Below, in pieces: positions 37,461 through 46,372 of a DNA stretch of 46,539 bases (position 1 is the first letter of the stretch; every line of letters starts with the position of its first letter). Source of the DNA: an uncultured Nitrosomonas sp. (GTDB lineage: Bacteria > Pseudomonadota > Gammaproteobacteria > Burkholderiales > Nitrosomonadaceae); contig CADEDJ010000008.1 in the NCBI GenBank assembly GCA_902826055.1, positions 21,013 through 67,551 of the forward strand. The letters are read 5' to 3'. A program made the position numbers and the translations under genes. A model generated the notes under the pieces. It had not been told where the DNA came from. It saw nothing but the letters and a program-made list of their open reading frames with translations, and made no database searches.

Positions 37461-38141
37461 TCAGCTATTCTTAATAATCCCGTCCTCCAATTCCACAACG
37501 CGATCGGCGATATCGAGAATGCGATAGTCATGCGTCACCAGCAGGATAGTAGTCTGCGATTCTTTTGCCAGACGTTTTAAAATACTAACTGCTTCATAGC
37601 CACTTTGCTTATCAAGCGAAGCGGTCGGTTCATCAGCCAGAACAATTTTAGGTTGTCCGACCAGAGCCCGTGCGATAGAAACGCGCTGACGTTGCCCGCT
37701 CGAAAGTTGCTCTGGCTTATAATCCAAGCGGTTACCCAGTCCTACAGCTTCCAGCATTTCTGTTGCCCGGTCCAGCCGTTGTCGTTCCGTCATAGCGTTA
37801 TGCATTTCTAGCGTCATGCTAACGTTTTGCAATGCTGTAAGCGACTTAAGTAAATTATGTTGCTGGAATATATATCCGATTTGCTGTCGGACTTTAATTT
37901 TAGTTTGCTCATTGCTGTTGATTAACTGTTGATCAAGTACGATCACGCTGCCGTAAAAAGCCTGACGTAATCCGCCGATAATGGTTAAGAATGTGGTTTT
38001 ACCGGAACCGGAAGGCCCGGTTATCAGGACGATCTCCCCCTGATGAATTGAAATCGTAACATTCTTAAGAACTGATTGCGTTAGAACGCCCCTACCGAAG
38101 CTAAAATTAAGACGATCGACTTCAATTGCAATTGACATCAA
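37461..38141 (-). CDS. devA: DevA-type ABC transporter ATPase
   Basis: A 226-residue MacB/LolD-class ATPase. Walker A GPSGSGKTTF (~40-49), Q-loop IGYIFQQHNLL, signature LSSGQRQRVSIARAL, Walker B IVLADEPTASLD and H-loop VTHD are all present. It overlaps the permease gene by 4 bases (ATGA). The set DevB-DevC-DevA is best known in cyanobacteria for exporting heterocyst glycolipids through a TolC-like channel; similar sets occur in proteobacteria with unknown cargo. Confidence 0.9.
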   Translation of the reverse strand: MMSIAIEVDRLNFSFGRGVLTQSVLKNVTISIHQGEIVLITGPSGSGKTTFLTIIGGLRQAFYGSVIVLDQQLINSNEQTKIKVRQQIGYIFQQHNLLKSLTALQNVSMTLEMHNAMTERQRLDRATEMLEAVGLGNRLDYKPEQLSSGQRQRVSIARALVGQPKIVLADEPTASLDKQSGYEAVSILKRLAKESQTTILLVTHDYRILDIADRVVELEDGIIKNS

Positions 38142-39307
38142 AACATATCCGCCGGATTGGCTACTCTCAGTTTACGTATGGCCAAGAATCCAGCTAATGC
38201 GCACATGGAAAGAATAAACATAAACACGGTAACCACTTTGCTAAAAGTCATCGGCATTGGCATGAATATCTGCGATTCAGCCAATTGGTATAAACCGATG
38301 GAAAGTGCATAGCCAGGAATAAAGCCGAATACCGCCAAAAAGAAAGCCGATGCAAACACCACACGGATAAAATAGCCATGCTCGTAGCCCATAGCTTTTA
38401 ATGTTGCAAATTCATTGCGCAAGTTGGCGATGTCTGTAAACAGAATCTGATAAACGATCACCAAACCCACTACCAATCCCATGATTGTGCCAAAACCAAA
38501 AATAAAACCAATGGGTGCCATATTAGCCCAATAATCCATCTCGTGCTGCAGCAGCTCCTCATAGGTAAAAATATTAATGAACTCATTGAGTTGATTACGA
38601 AGTTCGAACTGTGTCTGCGTCACCGATACCCCGGGGCGAAGTTTAATGACCCCCAAATCGATATCGCTATGATTTCTATTGGGAAAGATACGCATAAAGT
38701 TTAAATCGCTCGTAGCAACATTGCCATCGGCAGCAAAAGACACGCCAAGCCGAAATGTTCCGATAAGGGTGATTTTATAATCATTGATTTCCGTCTTATT
38801 TCGTCCCGCATCCAGTAATTGGCGAATCGGTCCGAATTCAGGACGGGAATATTCGTCAAATAGAACCGTATCTTTAAGTTGCAATTCAATACGCTTATTT
38901 TTTATCCCTTCAACATTGAAAATTTGCGAATCGGGATCAAACCCGTACACCATCAATGTACGTTTCACCTGAGTTTCTATATTCTTAAATGGTGCCAATC
39001 CCAAGTAAAGCGGATAGACATCGGTAACTGCGGGATTTCCCAGTGCACGCATCAATTCACTGCGCTTAAATTTAACTGGCCGCCATAAGGCTTCGCTCTG
39101 TTTATGCATCAGAAATAAATCGCCGCTCAATTTTACCGGCGCAGAAGCCGCACTGGCATACAGTGAATCCTTGAAACCCAATTGCATGAACACCAACACA
39201 CACGCAAACAGTACTCCGCTAGTTGCGGCAATCAGTTTGGTTCGATCAAAAACCAGTTGTCGCCAGGCCAATCGTGCCGGAAAATAAAACCAGGCAATCC
39301 AATTCAT
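38138..39307 (-). CDS. devC: DevC-type ABC transporter permease
   Basis: A 389-residue MacB-like permease with one N-terminal membrane span (LIAATSGVLFACVLVFMQLGF), a large periplasmic domain (~50-250) and three C-terminal spans (MGLVVGLVIVYQILFTDI, FIRVVFASAFFLAVFGFIPGYAL, FSKVVTVFMFILSMCALAGFLAI). The FYFPARLAWRQLVFDRTKL opening and LFTDIANLRNEFATLKAMGY coupling segment are characteristic of DevC. Start and stop overlap its two neighbours by 4 bases each, so translation is coupled. Confidence 0.88.
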   Translation of the reverse strand: MNWIAWFYFPARLAWRQLVFDRTKLIAATSGVLFACVLVFMQLGFKDSLYASAASAPVKLSGDLFLMHKQSEALWRPVKFKRSELMRALGNPAVTDVYPLYLGLAPFKNIETQVKRTLMVYGFDPDSQIFNVEGIKNKRIELQLKDTVLFDEYSRPEFGPIRQLLDAGRNKTEINDYKITLIGTFRLGVSFAADGNVATSDLNFMRIFPNRNHSDIDLGVIKLRPGVSVTQTQFELRNQLNEFINIFTYEELLQHEMDYWANMAPIGFIFGFGTIMGLVVGLVIVYQILFTDIANLRNEFATLKAMGYEHGYFIRVVFASAFFLAVFGFIPGYALSIGLYQLAESQIFMPMPMTFSKVVTVFMFILSMCALAGFLAIRKLRVANPADMF

Positions 39308-40203
39308 GGAACAATCCGCACCGTCACTTGACGGAAAATTTGATGTTGCAACTCGACGACAGCTTCCGCTTCAAGTGTCAAACGTACCTCAATGATACGA
39401 TTATCACGATCCGCCAACGGATCGGTATCGTTCAAATCGTTTTTTCTAACCAGAAAACCTAATTCCCTGACTTGAGCGTAATAAGCCCGTTTAAAACCAA
39501 CCGCATGAATACATCCCGATTGACCTATTTTAACGCGCAACAAATCCGACTCATAAACCTCGGCAACAACGTCTAGCTCGGTTAAATCTGCCATTTCCAG
39601 AAAACCCTTGTCGCCAATACGCTCTCCTGCGCGAGCATGAATTTTCAATATTGTGCCATCAGCCGGCGCCACAATTTTTGTGTTGTTCAACTCTGCTTCT
39701 CGGACTTTCAACTCAGATTGTGCATGAGCGATTTCAGCGGATAAGCGCTTCAAATTGATTTGTGATTGTTCAAAGGCTAACCGTTTGGTATCGGCAAGTG
39801 AAATACTGGTCGCAGAGCTAAGTTCCAATGACTGATAGCGTAAATGTTCTCTTTTATTAAAAGCATGTACGGCTTGTTCTGCTACTCGCTGCATTTCCAG
39901 TACCTTAATACGCGCTTTGGCGGTTTCAACTTCCGCTTTCTTCTTCATATGATCAGACAGTACCGCGATTTTTTCACCAGATTTAACCCAATCAGCTTCC
40001 TCGAAAAACAGCTGCTCTATACGCGCACCTTCCGGGCCTGCATTATGGGAAATTTTGATTACACGGGAACGAGGTTCAATACGTCCTAACGAACCAATTC
40101 CTTGGTGAGTATCGGGTATGCAGCCACTTTCCGCCACGACATCAGAACTTGCTAAAATGAGGCTTGCCGAAGCAAAAATGAAATATTTTACGTTACGATA
40201 CAT
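39304..40203 (-). CDS. devB: DevB-type membrane fusion protein (HlyD family)
   Basis: A 299-residue adaptor with an N-terminal signal (FIFASASLILASSDVVA), the GSLGRIEPRSRVIKISHNAG segment found in DevB, a lipoyl half (EEADWVKSGEKIAVLSD), a coiled-coil hairpin (~85-175) and the second lipoyl half (TKIVAPADGTILKIHARAGERIGDKG). It should connect DevCA to an outer-membrane channel, but none is encoded nearby, so a TolC elsewhere would be required. It is the first gene of the minus-strand operon; its upstream DNA is shared with the B12 riboswitch operon. Confidence 0.88.
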   Translation of the reverse strand: MYRNVKYFIFASASLILASSDVVAESGCIPDTHQGIGSLGRIEPRSRVIKISHNAGPEGARIEQLFFEEADWVKSGEKIAVLSDHMKKKAEVETAKARIKVLEMQRVAEQAVHAFNKREHLRYQSLELSSATSISLADTKRLAFEQSQINLKRLSAEIAHAQSELKVREAELNNTKIVAPADGTILKIHARAGERIGDKGFLEMADLTELDVVAEVYESDLLRVKIGQSGCIHAVGFKRAYYAQVRELGFLVRKNDLNDTDPLADRDNRIIEVRLTLEAEAVVELQHQIFRQVTVRIVP

Positions 40204-40498
40204 ATATTTTTTTATGGTTAATTTGTTCTTACTATCACATTTCTCTTACCGATCTAACTACACTGGCGTCATTTATAGTTTATAGCAATTGATATTAATA
40301 TTATGTATAGGCAAACATTGAGCATCACGCTAATGATCTTTACTAAATACATCTCCGCATTTTCGCATTACCCGTTTAGTGTTGCATTCCTGGTTAAATC
40401 AATTTAAATGATTTCATGATTCGACAAAACCAAAAACTCATAAAACAGTAATTTCTTGACACACTAGTGGCAGGTCAGGTAAGTTTGCGCCCTCACTG
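40204..40498. promoter_or_regulatory. Divergent promoter region, devB and btuB operons
   Basis: AT-rich non-coding DNA between devB and the cobalamin riboswitch. A TTGACA box at 40456-40461 on the + strand, followed 18 bases later by TAAGTT at 40480-40485, is a plausible promoter about 15 bases before the riboswitch. No clear minus-strand promoter boxes were found for devB. No gene-like frame is present. Confidence 0.4.
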
Positions 40499-40697
40499 CT
40501 CAGGTGCTTTCAAGTGTCATCTTTAACTTGAAGGTTAAACGGGAAGCTGGTGCGTCATCATCCGATTCAGACAAAGCCAGCACTGCCCCCGCAACGGTAA
40601 TTGAGTTAACAATTTGCATCATGCCACTGTGTGACTGCACGGGAAGGCGCAAATTCGGAATTAATTCCACTCATCAGTCCGGAGACCGGCCCGAAGT
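40499..40697 (+). ncRNA. Cobalamin riboswitch
   Basis: The sequence carries the ordered conserved blocks of the B12 riboswitch: a 5' stem beginning CAGGTGCTTTC, GGGAAGCTGGTG (40541-40552), the B12 box around GCCAGCACTGCCCCCGCAAC (40576-40595), the GTGTGACTGCACGGGAAGGCG region, and the 3' block AGTCCGGAGACCGGCC (40676-40691). It binds adenosylcobalamin and normally lowers expression of uptake genes. It lies 150 bases before btuB, and all three downstream genes are cobalamin functions. The boundaries are approximate. Confidence 0.93.
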
Positions 40698-40847
40698 GAA
40701 CATTACTACAGGATTGCGGAGGGCAATCAGTGGCATCTTGACTGACTTCTATCCAGATGGGTTCGTTTGTCCATTTGCACATTTTCCTTTCGCATCCGTT
40801 AATTTTTCAACTTGACACCACGCAGGTATGCGCGAAGGAATCAGAAC

Positions 40848-42698
40848 ATGCAAAAATGCCGCCTCTCTGCATCGGCTGTATTTTGGCTTGGTTTAACTGC
40901 CAATGTATTTGCCGTTAATACCGAGTACCACGAGAAACCGGTAATCGTCACAGCAACACGAACGGCCCAAACGGTGGATTCTGCATTGGCCTCAGTAACA
41001 GTAATTTCACGTAAAGACATTGAGCGTCAACAAGTGCGTTCGATTCAAGATTTGTTCCGTGGTGTACCGGGGATCAATATCGTCAATCAAGGTGGACCGG
41101 GTAAAGCTACCTTTGTTCAAATGCGTGGCACCGAATCCGATCATGTGTTAGTAATGATTGATAACATCAAAGTCGGCTCCGCCACATCGGGCACAACCGC
41201 TTTTGAAAACATTCCAATCGAACAAATCGATCGGATTGAAATCGTACGCGGCCCGCGTTCCAGTTTATACGGTTCTGAGGCTATTGGCGGTGTCATTCAC
41301 ATTTTTACACGTAAAGGTGATGGCGCCGGATTAAAGCAATATCTTGGTTTTGGCGGTGGCACCTTCGGTACGTTGGAAGGTTCCACCGGCTTATCGTACG
41401 GCGGCAAGCAAGGCTGGTTCAATATGACTGCCAGCGGTATCGGCACGCAGGGATTTAATACCTGTACCGGTTCCAGTAATGGGGGCTGTTTTGTTGACAC
41501 ATCAGATCCTACTTTGTTCGATCGCGACGGTTATCGCAATGTCGCCGGTTCAGCGCGCGCTGGATATCGCTTTAAGAATGGGTTAGAAATTGACGCCAAT
41601 TTTATGCAATCTGCAGGAAAAACTCAGTATGATGGCAGCTTTGCCAATAGAGCCGTTCTAATGCAGCAAGTCATCGGCGGCACTGCGCGCTATTCACCAC
41701 TCGATTTCTGGCGCATCAGTCTGATTGGTGGTCGCAGCCGGGAAGATTCGGACAATTTTCTTGGCAGATCTTTCCAGGATCGATTTAATACTATCCGCGA
41801 TACAATTTCAGTATTAAATGATTTCACCATTAATCCCAATCACATATTAACGATCGGCATGGATTATCAGAAAGATCATGTCAAAAGCACAGAAGCGTTT
41901 GCCGTGAATTCACGTACCAACTGGGGGGTTTTTGCGCAACACCAAGCAACGATTGCCAAGCACAATTTTCAGTTATCCCTGCGTCACGATGACAACCAGC
42001 AATTCGGCAGCCGCGTGACAGGCGGTGTTGGTTGGGGTTTTCCATTAACTGAAAATGTTGGCCTGATTGCCAATTTTGGTAGTGCCTTTAAAGCGCCAAC
42101 TTTTAATGAGCTATATTTCCCATTTTCTAGCAATCCCAATCTACGCCCCGAGGATTCACGCAGCTTTGAGTTTGGCACACGCGGCAAGGCTGATTGGGGT
42201 AGTTGGTCGCTGAATGTGTATGAAACCCATATTGATCATCTAATCGCATTTGATGCTATAACTTTTTCACCTGTAAATATTGACAAAGCTCGTATTCGCG
42301 GGTTTGAAGGTATATTCAGCACCCAGATTAAGGGCTGGCAATTTAATACCAATCTGACACTACTTGATCCAGAAAACCGCTCTTCCAGCTTAAATCGCGG
42401 TAATATATTACCCAGACGCGCTGAACAATCATTCCGGTTAGATGCCGATCGTCAGTTTGGTCAACATTATAGGCTCGGAGCAATGCTGCTGGTGGAAGGT
42501 GAACGCTTTGACGATCTAAGCAATACACGAAAACTGGATAGTTACGTCAAATTTGACTTACGTGCGGAATATATTTTAAATAAACACTGGCGTTTACAAG
42601 GGCGCATTGAAAATTTATTTAATGAACGTTATGAAACAGCAGCTTTCTTTAATCAACCAGGGCGCAATTTCTTTGCCATGATACGTTATCAACCTTAA
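40848..42698 (+). CDS. btuB: TonB-dependent cobalamin receptor BtuB
   Basis: A 616-residue outer-membrane receptor. The ATG at 40848 has AAGGA upstream and gives a standard signal peptide (ending near VFA); an in-frame TTG at 40812 is rejected. A TonB-box-like segment (KPVIVTATR) is followed by the plug (VISRKDIERQQVRSIQDLFRGVPGINI, MRGTESDHVLVMIDNIKVGSATSG, IEIVRGPRSSLYGSEAIGGVIHIFT) and a 22-strand barrel ending in MIRYQP. VLVMIDNIKVGSAT, the BtuB-like short barrel and the B12 riboswitch upstream support cobalamin as substrate. It is followed after 13 bases by btuM. Confidence 0.9.
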   Translation: MQKCRLSASAVFWLGLTANVFAVNTEYHEKPVIVTATRTAQTVDSALASVTVISRKDIERQQVRSIQDLFRGVPGINIVNQGGPGKATFVQMRGTESDHVLVMIDNIKVGSATSGTTAFENIPIEQIDRIEIVRGPRSSLYGSEAIGGVIHIFTRKGDGAGLKQYLGFGGGTFGTLEGSTGLSYGGKQGWFNMTASGIGTQGFNTCTGSSNGGCFVDTSDPTLFDRDGYRNVAGSARAGYRFKNGLEIDANFMQSAGKTQYDGSFANRAVLMQQVIGGTARYSPLDFWRISLIGGRSREDSDNFLGRSFQDRFNTIRDTISVLNDFTINPNHILTIGMDYQKDHVKSTEAFAVNSRTNWGVFAQHQATIAKHNFQLSLRHDDNQQFGSRVTGGVGWGFPLTENVGLIANFGSAFKAPTFNELYFPFSSNPNLRPEDSRSFEFGTRGKADWGSWSLNVYETHIDHLIAFDAITFSPVNIDKARIRGFEGIFSTQIKGWQFNTNLTLLDPENRSSSLNRGNILPRRAEQSFRLDADRQFGQHYRLGAMLLVEGERFDDLSNTRKLDSYVKFDLRAEYILNKHWRLQGRIENLFNERYETAAFFNQPGRNFFAMIRYQP

Positions 42699-42711
42699 CC
42701 AGGACTTCAAT

Positions 42712-43287
42712 ATGATGAATTTATCCACTCGCTATCAAATTATCCTTGGATTGCTACTTGCATTGCTGATGATACTTACCCGTAGCCACCATTTTTCCAC
42801 AGTACATAACCTAGCAGATGCATCCTGGGCGATTTTCTTTGTTGCTGGTTTTTACTTGCGTTCTGCATGGCCGTTACTGGGATTCTTTGTTTTAAGTTGG
42901 TGGTTGGATTTTGCAGCCATCAACTTAGGCAATGTCAGTGATTTCTGCATTACGCCCGCTTATGCTTTTCTTTTGCCGGCTTACACCTCATTATGGTTCG
43001 CAGGCCGTTGGTACGCTAAACGATATCAATTTAAATGGAATACTGTCATACCGTTCACTATTAGTAGCATTGCAGGCTTGACGTTATGTGAATTATTTTC
43101 CAGTGGCGGGTTCTACTTTTTTTCTGGACGCATTGCAGAAACAAGTTTCCATGAATTTGGTGAGCAATTAACCAAGTATTTTCCACTTTACATCGAAACA
43201 TTCTTATTTTATATCGGTATCGTCATCATAATGCACCTGTTATTCTCGTTAATTATTCTGAACTCAAAAGCCGTAATATCACGATAA
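42712..43287 (+). CDS. btuM: Cobalamin transporter BtuM (solitary ECF S-component type)
   Basis: A 191-residue inner-membrane protein with about six spans. In the SDFCITPAYAFLLPAY segment, Cys79 occupies the place of the cobalt-coordinating Cys80 described for Thiobacillus denitrificans BtuM, a single-protein B12 transporter that works without an ECF ATPase. Size, the Cys in this context and the position between btuB and the adenosyltransferase under a B12 riboswitch agree. The identification is from memory of the family and operon context, not from an alignment. An ATG two codons in is an alternative start. It would carry B12 from the periplasm to the cytoplasm after BtuB. Confidence 0.82.
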   Translation: MMNLSTRYQIILGLLLALLMILTRSHHFSTVHNLADASWAIFFVAGFYLRSAWPLLGFFVLSWWLDFAAINLGNVSDFCITPAYAFLLPAYTSLWFAGRWYAKRYQFKWNTVIPFTISSIAGLTLCELFSSGGFYFFSGRIAETSFHEFGEQLTKYFPLYIETFLFYIGIVIIMHLLFSLIILNSKAVISR

Positions 43288-43297
43288 GGCGCGCGTT

Positions 43298-43903
43298 ATG
43301 ACTGATACTGAGCGTGTACAGCGCTATCGCTCACGCATGCAGCGAAAAAAAGAAATCATTGATGCTGCCATTGCGCGTTCGGATCGTAAACAAGGCCTAT
43401 TGATCGTTCTTACCGGAAACGGCAAAGGAAAATCCAGTTCGGCATTCGGTATGATTGCAAGAACACTCGGGCATGGTATGCACGTTGGTGTAGCACAATT
43501 TATTAAGGGTCGTTCAGATACGGGTGAAGAAGCTTTTTTTCGCAACCAGAAAAACATTGTCTGGCATGTTCTCGGTGAAGGTTTCACCTGGGATACACAA
43601 GATCTGAAACGCGATACTGCAATAGCGCAACAAGGTTGGGCAATCGTACAAGCAATGTTGCATGATCCATCATTTGATTTGATTGTGCTCGATGAATTGA
43701 CTTATCCACTCAAGTTTGGTTGGTTGGATTTAACCATGGTACTGCGCGATCTTAAGAATCGCCCCGCTATGCAGCATGTCATCATCACTGGTCGCGGTGC
43801 GCCAAACGCATTATGTGATATCGCAGATACCGTAACAGAAATGGCCGACATTAAACATGCTTTCCGTGCCGGTATTCAAGCACAAGCCGGAATCGATCTA
43901 TAA
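43298..43903 (+). CDS. cobO: Cob(I)yrinic acid a,c-diamide adenosyltransferase
   Basis: A 201-residue CobO/BtuR-type corrinoid adenosyltransferase, which forms adenosylcobalamin from cob(I)alamin and ATP. The N-terminal helix is rich in charges (RYRSRMQRKKEI), then comes the P-loop LTGNGKGKSSSAFG, GVAQFIKG, LDELTYPLKFGWLDL and IITGRGAPNAL. It is the third gene of the riboswitch operon, 10 bases after btuM, and converts imported B12 into the coenzyme that the riboswitch senses. No other corrin biosynthesis genes are present, so the function is salvage. It converges with the CopD fusion gene at a 19-base gap. Confidence 0.94.
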   Translation: MTDTERVQRYRSRMQRKKEIIDAAIARSDRKQGLLIVLTGNGKGKSSSAFGMIARTLGHGMHVGVAQFIKGRSDTGEEAFFRNQKNIVWHVLGEGFTWDTQDLKRDTAIAQQGWAIVQAMLHDPSFDLIVLDELTYPLKFGWLDLTMVLRDLKNRPAMQHVIITGRGAPNALCDIADTVTEMADIKHAFRAGIQAQAGIDL

Positions 43904-43922
43904 ATCCAAAATAGTGATTGGG

Positions 43923-45953
43923 TTAGCGAACATAATCTTCTGGAAATGATATTTTCATTTGTTCACGGTTCAACAAGCTAACTTGTTGGATCAATTTATC
44001 AATATCTGACCACCCCGACTTATCTAACGATGGAATCCAACGTGCGCGGAGGTATCCATTTTTGTCTATCAAAAACTCCATATGAGAAGGCACTACCCCA
44101 CGACCAATAACATCAGGGTGACTCAATGTTCGGCGAGATAGCGAATAGCTATTTACAATTTCAGAAGCGTTCTGGGTAACTACGGGGAAAGGTAATTCAT
44201 TTGTAACCTGTGCGAATTCATCAGCATCCAGTTCTTTTGTAGGTACACCCAGTATTGCAATATTCTGATCATGAAAACGTCTATATGTGATTTTAAGCTG
44301 CTCGATCCGATCTTTGGATTGTGGCCATGAAAAGATAACTAGCAATACTATTTTTTTTCCGCGAAAATCTTGCAATATACCAGGGCTACCATCATGCCCT
44401 GTAAAAGAAAAGGTCGGAGGTTTCACATAAGCTTTGTCAGGGATAATCTGCGGTGTCAAAATTCGCGCTTGGTAGCCTCGAGATAGCGCATGGACAAAGT
44501 TAACGAGATCCCATCGATCTTCATCCGATAAATTTTCAGCATACCCTGGCATATCAGTATTAGCCATACCATAGCTTATCCAGTTATAAAAATCACCGGG
44601 CGTATGCTCGGTAATATGTGGTTCAGTCAAAAAATCAGGTAGCTTGGTTGTCAAAGTACGGGACTTAATGCCATTGCCCATCCCTTGGTGGCCATGACAT
44701 TCAACACAGTATTTCGCATATATTGCTGCACCATTTGCCACTGAAATGACATCAAATGGCACTGGTGGTCTACGATAAGTTTCTGGGTACGCTTGAATAG
44801 TTAATGGTGGCAACGCAACTGCAAGACCTGCCACGAAAAGTACAGTAGGTATACTAATTAAATGTTTCCATTTCCAACTGAAGAATTGACCTAATTTTAG
44901 AATAAATACAGCAGATATTATCATCGCTAATCCTATCCACACTTGCACAGCTACATTGGGTTGATTCCAAGTCGCATCGATTGAAAATCGAAATGGCAGA
45001 GGCCAATTTTCAATCAATGCATGCTTAGCAGGAGTCGTGTTAGCAATTAATGTAGCCAATAATACGAGTAATAGTGCTAAAGCAAATTCGATACTTACCC
45101 ATTTTGTTATATTTTCTTTAATGTAAGTATCAGCAACATTTTGGTGTTTGCTAATTAATAAAGGCAGCCAATAAGAACGTACACGTGAAGCAATTAGAAG
45201 AATGATACTTAGTACAAAAATTTTGGTAACAAGCATCAAACCATAGGGTGTCGCAACCAATGCCGCGTAATGATCATCAAACATACGTTCACTTACAATA
45301 ATACCTGTGAGAATTATCATTATCATAACAGGCAAAGCTATTGTAGAAAAACGCGTTATTATCCTAAATCTTAAGGAATTTTTAGTATCGCTATCATTTT
45401 TGCAGTTTTCATAAAAGACTAATAAAAAACCTGGTAAGGCACCAAACCAAATGCCAGCGAAAATGAGATGAAATACATACGGCATAAATGCCGTTATGGA
45501 AAGTTCTTCTGCTGCAGAGTGGCTAGCTAATGCACCGGCGGTTAGTGGCATCATTGCTACGATTGCGCACAAAATATATCGCCACCTAGTTCTGGGAGTT
45601 TTACTAAGATAAATAACTACTAATAACAATAAAACCGCTAATGAAATTCGCCAGACCCAAATTTGACCTACATAGGTTTCATTCAAGAAGTTTAGCCAAA
45701 TTTCTTGTTGTAAAACATTATCAATATTTCCGGTAACTTGCACTAAAGTTGTTGCTAAAGTGATAAGCAATCCTATTGGAATGCTAACAGCCAACCACGG
45801 GAAAAATCGTTCTAACCGTTCGATCCATACATAAATATAGGATCGCTTTTCTAAATCTATATTAGTAATTGTTAGGAAAATGCAGCTGCCCAATAATACA
45901 AGATTTGCTGCAAGCTGAAACCAGCGTGCAATTACCGCAATAACATCTATCAT
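43923..45953 (-). CDS. CopD - cytochrome c - redoxin-like fusion protein
   Basis: A 676-residue protein in three parts. Residues ~1-365 are a polytopic CopD-like copper-transport domain (LTAGALASHSAAEE, MPYVFHLIFAGIWFGALPG, LVTKIFVLSIILLIASR). Residues ~395-500 are a c-type cytochrome with CVECH (416-420) and M468 in MPGY as likely axial ligand. Residues ~515-660 are an AhpC/TSA-like fold (PPTFSFTGHDGSPGILQDFRGKKIVLLVIFSW) in which the usual CxxC position reads SWPQS, so it has no thiol active site. It lies 17 bases downstream of copC on the same strand. Fusion order, not a split or frameshift, is indicated by one continuous frame. Role inferred: copper import or delivery coupled to electron transfer. 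Confidence 0.88.
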   Translation of the reverse strand: MIDVIAVIARWFQLAANLVLLGSCIFLTITNIDLEKRSYIYVWIERLERFFPWLAVSIPIGLLITLATTLVQVTGNIDNVLQQEIWLNFLNETYVGQIWVWRISLAVLLLLVVIYLSKTPRTRWRYILCAIVAMMPLTAGALASHSAAEELSITAFMPYVFHLIFAGIWFGALPGFLLVFYENCKNDSDTKNSLRFRIITRFSTIALPVMIMIILTGIIVSERMFDDHYAALVATPYGLMLVTKIFVLSIILLIASRVRSYWLPLLISKHQNVADTYIKENITKWVSIEFALALLLVLLATLIANTTPAKHALIENWPLPFRFSIDATWNQPNVAVQVWIGLAMIISAVFILKLGQFFSWKWKHLISIPTVLFVAGLAVALPPLTIQAYPETYRRPPVPFDVISVANGAAIYAKYCVECHGHQGMGNGIKSRTLTTKLPDFLTEPHITEHTPGDFYNWISYGMANTDMPGYAENLSDEDRWDLVNFVHALSRGYQARILTPQIIPDKAYVKPPTFSFTGHDGSPGILQDFRGKKIVLLVIFSWPQSKDRIEQLKITYRRFHDQNIAILGVPTKELDADEFAQVTNELPFPVVTQNASEIVNSYSLSRRTLSHPDVIGRGVVPSHMEFLIDKNGYLRARWIPSLDKSGWSDIDKLIQQVSLLNREQMKISFPEDYVR

Positions 45954-45970
45954 GTGATTAGACTACATTT

Positions 45971-46372
45971 TTATTTTTTTATACTAAAGACATAACTTGA
46001 TTCGATAACATGACCATCTACAGACATTACCCGATACTGTACTGTATATTGACCTGGCTCAATCTGAGGAATATTCAATATAACGGATTTAGGATCATCT
46101 AAAACAATTTCAGGATTATTTTCAGTTATTGATCTCTTTTTTGAATCAAGTAGCGCAACTGACGCATATGATCCCTCTATTTTTTCATTAAACCACAACT
46201 GAATTTGCTTGGGCGGAGAAGAAAGAGAAGCCCTACGAGGGGGATCTGATTTCACTAGAGTTGCATGTGCCATAACCAAACTTGAATGGAATAGTATTGG
46301 AAACATCACTAGTAGTGTAACTAAAATTGCTATTTTCTTGGTTAAAAATTCAAATAATTGCTTATTCCTCAC
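45971..46372 (-). CDS. copC: Periplasmic copper-binding protein CopC
   Basis: A 133-residue CopC. The signal peptide ends ...LVMA, leaving histidine 36 as the mature N-terminus (HATLVKSDPP), as needed for the CopC copper-brace site. The C-terminal DGH motif in MSVDGHVIES gives the second Asp/His pair. The mature part (about 98 residues) has the expected CopC cupredoxin-like length and QLWFNEKIEGSYASVALLD strand pattern. No Met-rich copper(I) loop is seen, so it probably binds copper(II) only. It precedes and is co-directional with the CopD-cytochrome fusion, to which it would pass copper. The 167 bases to the window edge are AT-rich and hold no other gene. Confidence 0.92.
   Translation of the reverse strand: MRNKQLFEFLTKKIAILVTLLVMFPILFHSSLVMAHATLVKSDPPRRASLSSPPKQIQLWFNEKIEGSYASVALLDSKKRSITENNPEIVLDDPKSVILNIPQIEPGQYTVQYRVMSVDGHVIESSYVFSIKK

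Noticed and set aside
40812..40847. TTG start for btuB, and the TTGACA at 40812 as a second promoter
   Set aside because: The ATG at 40848 has AAGGA and a proper signal peptide; no -10 box follows the TTGACA at suitable spacing.
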